Assembly (NCBI RefSeq): GCF_001642695.1
Contig: NZ_LWCC02000005.1
Coordinates: 678,717-718,776, forward strand
Length of the DNA stretch: 40,060 nucleotides
Reading direction: 5' to 3'
Origin: Streptomyces chilikensis
GTDB taxonomy: Bacteria; Actinomycetota; Actinomycetes; Streptomycetales; Streptomycetaceae
This document shows, in pieces, positions 16,108 through 23,104 of the stretch (position 1 is the first letter of the stretch; every line of letters begins with the position of its first letter). A model generated the notes under the pieces. It was not told the origin of the DNA and searched no databases. It saw nothing but the letters and a program-made list of their open reading frames with translations. The position numbers were made by a program, and so were the translations under genes.

Positions 16108-16150
16108 GTCTACGCGCGTGGCGCGAAGGGGTGGTCCGATACGTGTAGAC
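16108..16150. promoter_or_regulatory. Spaced inverted repeat in the xdh-PucR intergenic region
   Basis: GTCTACGCG (16108-16116) and CGTGTAGAC (16142-16150) are reverse complements at 8 of 9 positions, with 25 bases between. They sit 27-69 bases upstream of the first xdh gene and on the far side from the PucR-type regulator gene. This is a candidate operator for that regulator. No published PucR consensus was matched, so the call rests on symmetry and place only. The rest of 16082-16343 holds no gene; TTGGCT (16215) and TAGATT (16240) are a weak promoter candidate for the regulator. Confidence 0.35.
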
Positions 16151-16343
16151 GCTCGGAGCGTCCAGTACACCGCCCCGTCACCCGACCAGGTCAGTCGCCG
16201 AAGACACGAAGGAATTGGCTGGCCACGCCTTCCATCTTGTAGATTCGTATGAAGGGGCGAGGTGCTCGGACTTCGCGTTTCCGTACGGGAACACAGCACC
16301 CCGATGGCTCCACGACCTCGAGACCCGAACGGCGGCGACTGGA

Positions 16344-18086
16344 ATGCGGCTCCGCGCACTGCTGGACACCCCCGGGCTCGGCCTGCGGCTGCTCGGCGGC
16401 GAGGACGAGCTGGACCGCGCGGTGCGCGGCGTGATGACCACCGACCTGAAGGACCCCGGCCGCTACCTGACCGGTGGCGAGCTGGTCCTGACCGGTCTCC
16501 TCTGGCGTCACGGGCCCGCCGACTCGGAACGGTTCGTGCGCATCCTCACCGACGCCGGCGCGGCCGCCCTGGGGGCCGGAGAGGCGGAGCTGGCGGGCAT
16601 TCCCGACGACCTGGTCGAGGCCTGCGCCCGGCACCGGCTGCCGCTGTTCGCGGTGGACGAGTCCGTTGCGTTCGCGAGCATCACCGAGCACGTGGTGCGC
16701 CAGGTGTCCGGCGAGCGGGCCGGGGACCTGGCGGCGGTGGTGGACCGGCACCGCCGCATGATGACGGCCGGGCCCGCCGGGGGCGGCCCGGACGTGGTGC
16801 TGGAGCTGCTCGGCTCGGACCTGGACCTGCGGGCCTGGGTCCTCTCCCCCGCGGGCCGCCCGATCGCCGGGCCCGAGGGGGCCGGCCCCGACCTCCCGCC
16901 CGAGGTCCGCACCCGGCTGGCGGCGGAGCACCTGGCCGCGCTGCGCGCGGGCCGCCGCGCGCCCCACCGGGTGACGGCCGGCGGGACGACGTACTCCCTC
17001 TTCCCGGTCCGCGCCGCCGTCCGCGCGGACCGGCCCGGGCAGGGACCGCGCGAGCGCCGGGAGACCGCCGCGGCGGGTCCGGCCCTGTCCGACTGGCTGC
17101 TGGCCGTCGAGGCCGACGCCGCCGAGTGGCCCGAGGCGCGGCTGGACCTGGTGCACGGCGTCACCCAGCTGGTGGCCGTGGAGCGGGAACGCCGGGACAC
17201 CGGGCGCGCCGTGCGCCGGCGGCTGGCGCAGGAACTGCTGGAACTGGTCCAGGCGGGTGCCGCGCCCGGCGAGATCGCGGCCCGGCTGCGGGTCGCCGCT
17301 CCCGTGCTGCTGCCCGGCCTGGAGGCCGCCCCGGACTGGCAGGTGGTGGTGGCCCGCGTCGAGTGGCAGGGGGCCGAGGACCGCGCCGAGGGCGGGCGGC
17401 TCGCCCAGGCGCTGCTGGAGGAGTTGCTGGTCGACCCGTCCGCGGACGGCCCGGAGCCTTCCGACCGGCTGGCCGTGGCGCACTCCGGCGAGGAGGCCGT
17501 CGCCCTGGTGCCGCTGCCCCCGGCCGGCGAGGACACCGCCCGCACCGGCTCGGCCGAGGGCGCCGCGGGCGCCCGGGAACACCACCCGGCGGGTCTGTCC
17601 GCCGAGTCGCTGCTGGCCGCCGTGCGGGAGCCGCTGGCCGCCGGGCTCGGCGACGAGGGGCGGGTCACCCTGGGCGTCAGCGCCCCCGTGCACTCCGCCG
17701 AGGGCCTGCGCGGGGCGCTGGAGGAGGCCCGGCACGCCCGCCGGGTGGCCGCCGCCCGCACCGGCGCCGTCTGCGCGGCCGGGCACCAGGAGCTCGCCTC
17801 GCACGTGCTGCTGCTGCCGTTCGTCCCCGACGACGTACGGCGCGCCTTCACGGCCCGGCTGCTGGACCCGCTGCGGGAGTACGACGGACGGCACCGCGCC
17901 GAGCTGATCCCGACCCTGGAGGCCTTCCTGGAGGCCGACGGCTCGTGGACCCGGTGCGCCGCCCGCCTCCACCTGCACGTCAACACCCTGCGGTACCGGG
18001 TGGGCCGCATCGAGCAGTTGACGGGGCGTGACCTGTCCCGCCTGGAGGACAAGCTCGACTTCTTCCTCGCCCTGCGGATGAGCTGA
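16344..18086 (+). CDS. PucR-family transcriptional regulator
   Basis: A 580-residue regulator. The N-terminal purine-catabolism domain covers about residues 1-130 (M-R-L-R-A-L-L-D-T-P-G-L-G-L then D-L-x-D-P-G-R-Y-L-T-G-G-E-L-V-L-T). A central GGDEF-like/linker region follows, and the C-terminal PucR helix-turn-helix ends the protein (H-V-N-T-L-R-Y-R-V-G-R-I-E, R-L-E-D-K-L-D-F-F-L-A-L). The domain begins at ATG 16344; a longer in-frame start at 16215 would add 43 residues unlike the family. It is divergent from the xanthine dehydrogenase operon, so it likely controls that operon in response to a purine or nitrogen signal. Confidence 0.9.
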   Translation: MRLRALLDTPGLGLRLLGGEDELDRAVRGVMTTDLKDPGRYLTGGELVLTGLLWRHGPADSERFVRILTDAGAAALGAGEAELAGIPDDLVEACARHRLPLFAVDESVAFASITEHVVRQVSGERAGDLAAVVDRHRRMMTAGPAGGGPDVVLELLGSDLDLRAWVLSPAGRPIAGPEGAGPDLPPEVRTRLAAEHLAALRAGRRAPHRVTAGGTTYSLFPVRAAVRADRPGQGPRERRETAAAGPALSDWLLAVEADAAEWPEARLDLVHGVTQLVAVERERRDTGRAVRRRLAQELLELVQAGAAPGEIAARLRVAAPVLLPGLEAAPDWQVVVARVEWQGAEDRAEGGRLAQALLEELLVDPSADGPEPSDRLAVAHSGEEAVALVPLPPAGEDTARTGSAEGAAGAREHHPAGLSAESLLAAVREPLAAGLGDEGRVTLGVSAPVHSAEGLRGALEEARHARRVAAARTGAVCAAGHQELASHVLLLPFVPDDVRRAFTARLLDPLREYDGRHRAELIPTLEAFLEADGSWTRCAARLHLHVNTLRYRVGRIEQLTGRDLSRLEDKLDFFLALRMS

Positions 18087-18129
18087 CCCGGGCGAATCGT
18101 TTCTCGCCACACACCGGGTCCGGCCACTT

Positions 18130-18145
18130 TGTGAAATGTTTCACC
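18130..18145. promoter_or_regulatory. Rex-like palindrome upstream of the TPR-like gene
   Basis: TGTGAA-ATGT-TTCACC occurs between the PucR-type gene and the TPR-like gene. The streptomycete Rex operator is described as TGTGAA-N4-TTCACA, so 11 of the 12 fixed positions match. The inner arms GTGAAA and TTTCAC are perfect around TG. The distance to the GTG at 18230 is 84 bases, suitable for promoter control. A LacI-type operator would look similar. Confidence 0.45.
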
Positions 18146-18229
18146 CGACCTCTTGGCCGGAACATCTGAATCGTGCTGAGATTCCGCCACCACCACATCC
18201 GGCTCGATGGCGTGCTCGGGGAGGGCAAC

Positions 18230-19045
18230 GTGGCGTACACCGCCATGTCCGGTACCGCAACGACCGCAGCGACGACCGCAGGCGAGGAGTCCCTCCAGGC
18301 AGCCGTATGGCGCCTGCGCTCCCGGGCGTGCTGGGCCGACGCCGCCGCCCTGCTCCCCCGCGACACCCCCGACGGCGCCCTGCACCGGGCCGCGCTGCTG
18401 GTGGAGCGGTGCCTGTACGCCGAGGAGGGCTGGGAGGACGCCGAGGACGAGCTGCGCAACGCAGAGGCGACGGCCCGCAGCAGCGAGGAACGGGGCGGGG
18501 CGGCCTGCGAGCGCGGGTACCTCGCCTACGCGGCCACCCTGCACGGGGTGCGCGACCGGGCGGACGAGGCGCGCGCCGCGCTCGGCCGGGCGGCCGCGCT
18601 GATCCCGCCCGGGACGCCCCGGCGGGCCCTGCTGGACTTCCGCCGCGGGCTGGTCGCCCAGAACATCGCCCGGGCTCCCCAGGCGGCCCGCGCCGCCTAC
18701 CGCAGGGCGCACGCGGGGGCCACCGCCCACCCGGACCCGCTGCTGCTCTCCTTCACCTGGCGGCACCTGGCCGCGCTGGCCCTCCAGGACGGCGACGTCG
18801 CCGAGGCGCGGCACGGCTTCACCGAGTCGCTGCGGCTGCGGGTCGAGCTGGGCTACCTGGTCGGCACGGCTCCCGCGCTGCTCTCCCTCGCCGGCACGGA
18901 GCCGGAGCCCAAGGCCCGCCGCCTGCGCGCCGAGGCCCGCCGGCTGCACCGGCTGCTGGGGGGCGTGCCGACCTGGCTGTCCCCCCACCTGGAGGAGGAC
19001 GGCGCGGAGCCCTCCGACGACCCGGCCCCGGCGGACGACGCCTAG
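18230..19045 (+). CDS. TPR-like helical repeat protein, function unknown
   Basis: A 271-residue, Ala-rich, helical protein. Helix pairs of about 34-40 residues follow each other, with TPR-like features such as A-A-L-L-V-E-R-C-L-Y-A-E-E-G-W-E-D-A-E and H-G-F-T-E-S-L-R-L-R-V-E-L-G-Y. No catalytic motif, signal peptide or membrane segment is visible, so a cytoplasmic protein-interaction role is possible. GTG at 18230 is chosen because GGGGAGGG precedes it; ATG at 18245 is an alternative, and an in-frame GTG at 18173 would place the Rex-like palindrome closer. The C-terminus is acidic and Pro-rich. Confidence 0.65.
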   Translation: MAYTAMSGTATTAATTAGEESLQAAVWRLRSRACWADAAALLPRDTPDGALHRAALLVERCLYAEEGWEDAEDELRNAEATARSSEERGGAACERGYLAYAATLHGVRDRADEARAALGRAAALIPPGTPRRALLDFRRGLVAQNIARAPQAARAAYRRAHAGATAHPDPLLLSFTWRHLAALALQDGDVAEARHGFTESLRLRVELGYLVGTAPALLSLAGTEPEPKARRLRAEARRLHRLLGGVPTWLSPHLEEDGAEPSDDPAPADDA

Positions 19046-19064
19046 GCTCCGCCGGGCCCGGACG

Positions 19065-19273
19065 GCCCGCCGGGCGTCGTCGGCTTCCCGCTCCTCCCGC
19101 ACCGGGACCACGAGGCGTGGCCGGGGAACACCGCGGCCCGTGCCGGGCGGCGGGCGGCCGGACTCGGGGTCCCCGCGTACGCGATCGACGACCGGGCCGC
19201 CGTGAAGGTGACCGGCGACGGCATGGAGGCCGTCCCCGAAGGGCGCCGGAAGACGTTCGCCCCTCCGTCGTGA
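19065..19273 (+). pseudogene. C-terminal remnant of a peptidase S51/dipeptidase E-like gene
   Basis: No start codon with a ribosome site is present, but the frame ending at TGA 19271-19273 reads like the end of a peptidase E-type protein. It shows F-P-L-L-P-H-R-D-H-E-A-W-P-G-N-T-A-A, then V-P-A-Y-A-I-D-D-R-A-A-V-K-V, then a V-x-E-G-R-x-K-x-F ending. This resembles the C-terminal part of actinobacterial S51-like proteins as I know them. The catalytic Ser region is absent. Inference: the rest was deleted between the TPR-like gene and the GntR gene. A chance reading frame cannot be ruled out. Confidence 0.4.
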
Positions 19274-19307
19274 GCGTCGGCGGCGCGCGGGGCCGTCCCG
19301 CCCTCCG

Positions 19308-19345
19308 GCGGTCCGCGGCCCGCCCGCGGACCGCCCGCGGACCGC
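19308..19345 (-). terminator. Hairpin after the GntR gene, with the 3' arm duplicated
   Basis: GCGGTCCGCGG (19308-19318) pairs perfectly with CCGCGGACCGC (19324-19334) over 11 bp with a 5-base loop. A second copy of the latter arm follows directly at 19335-19345, touching the GntR stop codon. On the minus strand this gives two alternative hairpins immediately after the stop. Confidence 0.55.
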
Positions 19346-20130
19346 TACAGGTCCGCGCCCGCGAAGTGTGCGCGCACCAGCCGCCGGACCACGTCGAGGT
19401 CCTGCTCCGCCAGGGCGTCCAGCAGCGCGCCGTGCTCGGCCGCGTCGGCGACCAGCTCGCCGTGACCGGGCGTCCCGGCACCGCCCTCCCCGGGGGCCGG
19501 GAGCCACCGGGAGCGCCGGTGCAGGTCGTCCGCGATCCGCACCAGTTCGGCGTTGCCCGCGAGGGACAGCAGGGCGCGGTGGAAGGCCCGGTCCGCCTCG
19601 GCGTACGCGGCCGGGCAGCCCGAGGAGGCGGCCAGCACGGTCCGCTCCGCGAGCGGCCGCAGCTCGGCCCACCGCCGCGCGGGCACCGTGCGGGCCAGCC
19701 GCAGCACCACCGGCACCTCGATCAGGGCCCGCACCTCGGCCAGCTCGGCCAGCTCCCGCGCCCCCCGCTCGACCACCCGGAAACCCCGGTTGGGGACCAC
19801 CTCGACGGCCCCCTCCGCCGCCAGCTGCTGCATGGCCTCACGCACCGGCGTCGCCGACACCCCGAGCCGCTGCCCCAGCACCGGCGCCGAGTACACCTCG
19901 CCGGGCGCCAGCTCCCCGGCGACCAAGGCCGCGCGCAGCGCCCGGAGCACCTGATCGCGCACGAAGGCCCGCCTGACCGGGGGCCGGGCGTGCGGCTCCC
20001 GCGGCGCGGGCAGCGACGGCGCGGCCTCCGCCGGGGCGTGCGTGTGCTCCCCGCGCGCCGGGACCGCTCCGGCGGCGCCGCCCGGCGACGCCGACGCGTC
20101 CGTCCGCTCGCGCGGACGTGCCTGCTCCAC
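19345..20130 (-). CDS. GntR-family transcriptional regulator (FadR/FCD subfamily)
   Basis: A 261-residue regulator. After a disordered Ala/Pro/Arg-rich N-terminus of about 50 residues comes the winged helix-turn-helix (V-R-D-Q-V-L-R-A-L-R-A-A-L-V-A-G-E-L-A-P-G, L-G-V-S-A-T-P-V-R-E-A-M-Q-Q-L-A-A-E-G). An all-helical FCD ligand domain follows, with R-A-L-I-E-V-P-V, F-H-R-A-L-L-S-L-A-G-N and E-H-G-A-L-L-D-A-L. The GTG at 20130 has AGGAGG 5 bases upstream and is preferred over an upstream frame to 20244 that runs through simple GGTTCC repeats. The effector is probably a small organic acid, as for FadR relatives, but cannot be assigned. The neighbouring fhuF-like gene is divergent. Confidence 0.85.
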   Translation of the reverse strand: MEQARPRERTDASASPGGAAGAVPARGEHTHAPAEAAPSLPAPREPHARPPVRRAFVRDQVLRALRAALVAGELAPGEVYSAPVLGQRLGVSATPVREAMQQLAAEGAVEVVPNRGFRVVERGARELAELAEVRALIEVPVVLRLARTVPARRWAELRPLAERTVLAASSGCPAAYAEADRAFHRALLSLAGNAELVRIADDLHRRSRWLPAPGEGGAGTPGHGELVADAAEHGALLDALAEQDLDVVRRLVRAHFAGADL

Positions 20131-20160
20131 GGGGACCTCCTGGTCGAGGGTGTGCCTTCC

Positions 20161-20184
20161 GGTTCCGGTTCCGGCTCCGGTTCC
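20161..20184. repeat. GGTTCC hexamer repeat
   Basis: Four hexamers (GGTTCC, GGTTCC, GGCTCC, GGTTCC) stand in tandem upstream of the GntR gene. They lie outside the preferred coding start at 20130 and in the divergent region shared with the fhuF-like gene. Confidence 0.85.
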
Positions 20185-20250
20185 TGCTCTGTTCGGACTC
20201 CAGCACGATAAGTGCCGGGCCTCGGTGTTCCCACCCCCGGCCACTATGAG

Positions 20251-20269
20251 TAAGGTAAGGCTTACCTGT
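20251..20269. promoter_or_regulatory. Iron box (DmdR/IdeR-type operator) upstream of the fhuF-like gene
   Basis: TAAGGTAAGGCTTACCTGT matches the actinobacterial iron-box consensus TTAGGTTAGGCTAACCTAA at 14 of 19 positions. The inner arms AGGTAAG (20253-20259) and CTTACCT (20261-20267) are perfect reverse complements around a single central G. It ends 36 bases before the GTG of the FhuF-like gene, where iron-loaded DmdR1/IdeR would block transcription. Confidence 0.8.
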
Positions 20270-20305
20270 CATCGCCTCCTCAGCTCACGGGAACGGGAGT
20301 CCGTC

Positions 20306-21151
20306 GTGCCCCTTGCCACCTCGGCCTTTCAGGACGCCTACGACCGCCTCGCCCAGGCCTTCCCCGGCCTGACCGTGACGGAGGTCGCGCCCGGCGAGCC
20401 GCTGCCCACCGAGCGGGCCGACGCCGAGGCCGGCTGGACGGCCGCCGCCCGGTTCACCGAGGAGGGCCCCGAGGTCGCGGAGCTGATCGCCCGGGACGAG
20501 GCGACGGTGGAGGAGTACTACGGCAGGCGGCCCCGCCCGGACGTGGGCGCCTCCCTCGCCCTGCACCGGTACGCCTGGCCGGTCTGCCTGCTGTTCACCG
20601 TCCCCGCCTTCCTGGATCGCCGGGTGCCGCGGCTCACCGTGGACGACGTCGCGGTCCACCACCCGTCCGGCCGGATCGCGGTGCGTCCGCGCACCTTCGC
20701 CTGCCTGCCGGACGACCCCGCCGCCGCGCTGCCCGGCGCCCGGGTGGTGCCCGACGAGGACGCCCTGCGCGCCGAGGTGCGGGCGGCGGCCGCCGAGCAC
20801 ATGGGACCGGTCCTGGAGGTCTTCGGCCCGCGGATGCGCCGCCGCGGCCGTTCGCTGTGGGGAATGGTGACCGACGAACTGGCCGAGGGCCTGTGGTACA
20901 TCGGCAGCCTGCTGGGCGAGGAGCGGCGGGCCGTGGAGGAACTGGGCCGGATGCTGCCCGGCGCGACCCTCCCGCTGCCCGGCGCCGCCGGCTTCCGGGA
21001 GCTGCCCGGCCCGGCCGGCGAACCGCTGACCACCCGCGACCGGGTGACCTGCTGCCTGGCCTACACCCTGGCCGACAACACCTGCGTCACCTGCCCGCGC
21101 ACCTGCGACACCGACCGCATCGCGAAGCTGACGGCGGCACAGGCGGCCTGA
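20306..21151 (+). CDS. FhuF-like 2Fe-2S ferric-siderophore reductase
   Basis: A 281-residue protein ending in a Cys motif, C249-C250-x9-C260-x2-C263, which resembles the 2Fe-2S binding pattern of FhuF (where the first gap is usually reported as 10). A further Cys is at 267. FhuF-type proteins reduce ferric iron in imported hydroxamate siderophores so it can be released in the cytoplasm. The GTG at 20306 has GGGAG 6 bases upstream; an open frame continues upstream across the iron box and is not used. The upstream iron box strongly supports the role. No siderophore biosynthesis or transport gene is beside it. Confidence 0.83.
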   Translation: MPLATSAFQDAYDRLAQAFPGLTVTEVAPGEPLPTERADAEAGWTAAARFTEEGPEVAELIARDEATVEEYYGRRPRPDVGASLALHRYAWPVCLLFTVPAFLDRRVPRLTVDDVAVHHPSGRIAVRPRTFACLPDDPAAALPGARVVPDEDALRAEVRAAAAEHMGPVLEVFGPRMRRRGRSLWGMVTDELAEGLWYIGSLLGEERRAVEELGRMLPGATLPLPGAAGFRELPGPAGEPLTTRDRVTCCLAYTLADNTCVTCPRTCDTDRIAKLTAAQAA

Positions 21152-21172
21152 CATCTGATCGGATCTGCGCCC

Positions 21173-21190
21173 GGCCGCCGTCAGGCGGCC
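21173..21190 (+). terminator. Hairpin after the fhuF-like gene
   Basis: GGCCGCC (21173-21179) and GGCGGCC (21184-21190) form a perfect 7-bp stem with a GTCA loop, 21 bases after the stop codon. The 3' flank is CCTCTCGG with no strong U-tract. Confidence 0.5.
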
Positions 21191-21398
21191 CCTCTCGGCA
21201 TCACCCGTGAGAGCGATTTCCCTTCGAACACATCTCGCACCTCCAGGGCGCACGTTCGAGAGGCGGGGCGCGAACCCGTCCCTCCGCACCACTCCCTCGG
21301 TTCCTCTTGTCTCGAAACCCCTTGCGGGGCACGCCGGTTGGGCCACCATGGCCGGCAGTCACGCCCTTCCCACGCAAGCCCGACGCAAGGGACACCGG

Positions 21399-22394
21399 AT
21401 GAGATTGACCGACGTTTCGCTGGACTGGCTGCTTCCGGGCGCCGTGCTGCTCCTCGGCGTGCTGGCGGCGGTGGCGGTGCTCGCGCGCGGCCGGAAGGCG
21501 TCGGCGGCGGGCCCGGCCTCCTCGGACGACTCCTGGGAGCGCAGCGAGGAACGCCGACGGCGCAAGGAGGCGGTCTACGGCACGGCGTCCTACGTCCTGC
21601 TGTTCTGCTGTGCCGCGGTGGCCGCCGCGCTCTCCTTCCACGGCCTGGTCGGCTTCGGCCGCCAGAACCTCGGCCTGTCCGGCGGCTGGGAGTACCTGGT
21701 GCCGTTCGGCCTGGACGGTGCGGCGATGTTCTGCTCGGTGCTCGCGGTGCGCGAGGCGAGCCACGGCGACGCGGCCCTGGGCTCCAGGATGCTGGTCTGG
21801 CTGTTCGCGGGCGCGGCCGCCTGGTTCAACTGGGTGCACGCCCCGCGCGGCCTGGGCCACGCCGGCGCGCCGCAGTTCTTCGCCGGCATGTCGCTCTCCG
21901 CCGCGGTCCTCTTCGACCGCGCGCTGAAGCAGACCCGTCGTGCCGCCCTGCGGGAACAGGGCCTGATCCCGCGGCCGTTGCCGCAGATCCGGGCGGTGCG
22001 GTGGCTGCGCGCGCCGCGCGAGACCTACCGCGCCTGGTCGCTGATGCTGCTGGAGGGCGTGCGCAGCCTCGACGAGGCGGTGGAGGAGGTCCGCGAGGAC
22101 ACCCGGACGCGGGAGCGGGCCCGGCGGCGCCGCCGGGAGCAGAAGCGGGTGGAGCGGGCCCACCTCAAGGCGGTCAGCCGTGGGCACGCCCCCGCCGCCC
22201 TGCCGGAACGGCCGGCGTCCCAGGTGGAGCTCGAACGCGCCGACGGCGCCGGTGCCGCCGCCGCTTCGGAGCCCGAACAACTTCCGCTGCGCAGCCGTCC
22301 GTCGCTTCCGGCGCCCGAGGAGGACACCATGGCCCTGCGGCAGTTGGACACGCTGGAGCGCAAACTGAAGGACCTGGAGCAGCAGTTCGGCTGA
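21399..22394 (+). CDS. DUF2637-type (SpdB2-like) integral membrane protein
   Basis: A 331-residue membrane protein. Hydrophobic segments are at about residues 10-29, 60-85, 97-117, 130-146 and 158-173, with a charged cytoplasmic loop (about 42-57) between the first two. The C-terminal 150 residues are basic then Pro/Ala-rich, ending in a short coiled-coil-like helix (L-D-T-L-E-R-K-L-K-D-L-E-Q-Q-F). The arrangement recalls DUF2637/SpdB2 proteins of Streptomyces, some of which are plasmid spread proteins and others chromosomal and uncharacterised. ATG at 21399 has AAGGGA 9 bases before it. No other plasmid transfer gene is nearby, so a transfer role is not claimed. Confidence 0.72.
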   Translation: MRLTDVSLDWLLPGAVLLLGVLAAVAVLARGRKASAAGPASSDDSWERSEERRRRKEAVYGTASYVLLFCCAAVAAALSFHGLVGFGRQNLGLSGGWEYLVPFGLDGAAMFCSVLAVREASHGDAALGSRMLVWLFAGAAAWFNWVHAPRGLGHAGAPQFFAGMSLSAAVLFDRALKQTRRAALREQGLIPRPLPQIRAVRWLRAPRETYRAWSLMLLEGVRSLDEAVEEVREDTRTRERARRRRREQKRVERAHLKAVSRGHAPAALPERPASQVELERADGAGAAAASEPEQLPLRSRPSLPAPEEDTMALRQLDTLERKLKDLEQQFG

Positions 22395-22433
22395 CCGGTC
22401 ACCGCCCGGGGGCCCGCGTTCGTCCGCCGCCCG

Positions 22434-22982
22434 TCAGCGGGCCTGACCCGCCCCGCGGTACGCCAGCTCGAACCACACCGACTTGCCGAGGGCGTGGCCC
22501 CGCACCCCCCACGTGTCGGCGAGGGTGGCCACCAGGAGCAGTCCTCTTCCGCAGGTGGCGTCCTCCTCGGCCTCCTTGCCCACCGGAAGCCGGCGGGGTC
22601 GCACGAAGTCCCGCACCTCGACCCGTAGTCGCCGCCCGGTGACCGTCACCTTGAGCACCGCGCCACGGCCCGTGTGCACCAGCGCGTTGGTGACCAGTTC
22701 GGTGGTGAGCAGTTCCGCCGTCTCCAGCACGTCGCCGTCCCACGGCCGGCCCGGCGCGTCGCACCGCACCAGTTCCCGCAGCGCCCGCCGCGCCCGGGGC
22801 ACGGCGCCCAGGTCGGCCCGGCGCAGGCGCTGCCTGAGCCGGGGCCGCCGTATGCGGAGGCGGGGCCTGGGGGCCGGGACGAGACCCGCTTCCCGTGCCA
22901 CTGGTCGCACGCCTGGTCCGGTGGACGGCTCCGCCGCGTCGGCGACGGCGGAGATGCCCACCTCTGGTGCCTGCCTCTTCAT
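22434..22982 (-). CDS. HATPase_c domain protein (RsbW/SpoIIAB-like anti-sigma type)
   Basis: A 182-residue protein. After a basic, Pro-rich N-terminus of about 50 residues comes a GHKL ATPase fold: N box E-L-V-T-N99-A-L-V-H-T, V-E-V-R-D125-F-V at the G1 position, and C-G-R-G-L-L-L-V-A-T-L-A-D at the G2 box (145-156). The usual D-x-G or D-x-S of G1 is D-F-V here, which may weaken ATP binding. Such proteins are often orphan kinases or anti-sigma factors in Streptomyces. It is convergent with the DUF2637 gene and no partner sigma factor or antagonist is adjacent. Confidence 0.8.
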   Translation of the reverse strand: MKRQAPEVGISAVADAAEPSTGPGVRPVAREAGLVPAPRPRLRIRRPRLRQRLRRADLGAVPRARRALRELVRCDAPGRPWDGDVLETAELLTTELVTNALVHTGRGAVLKVTVTGRRLRVEVRDFVRPRRLPVGKEAEEDATCGRGLLLVATLADTWGVRGHALGKSVWFELAYRGAGQAR

Positions 22983-23048
22983 GACCCCCCGTTCGCGCTC
23001 GTCGGCGCACTCCGTTCTCGAACACGGTCACGGGATGCATGCCCCCGT

Positions 23049-23076
23049 CCGGAACGCGGCACTCATCCCGTTCCGG
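23049..23076 (-). terminator. Inverted repeat between poxB and the HATPase gene
   Basis: CCGGAACG (23049-23056) and CGTTCCGG (23069-23076) are perfect 8-bp arms with a 12-base loop, 29 bases after the poxB stop on the minus strand. Its position fits a poxB terminator; it is also 67 bases upstream of the HATPase start and could be an operator. Confidence 0.45.
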
Positions 23077-23104
23077 CAGGAGAGGGAGGAGGGCCCGGAT
23101 TTCG

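Noticed and set aside
18173-18229. Longer start for the TPR-like protein at GTG 18173
   Set aside because: The added 19 residues show no family features and the GTG at 18230 has a strong GGGGAGGG site.
21220-21300. tRNA-like stretch upstream of the DUF2637 gene
   Set aside because: A TTCG-containing loop with short GC stems is present, but no acceptor stem, anticodon arm or CCA-like end can be built.
21399-22394. Plasmid-transfer role for the DUF2637/SpdB2-like protein
   Set aside because: No TraB, KorA, replication or integrase gene is nearby; a chromosomal membrane protein is the simpler reading.
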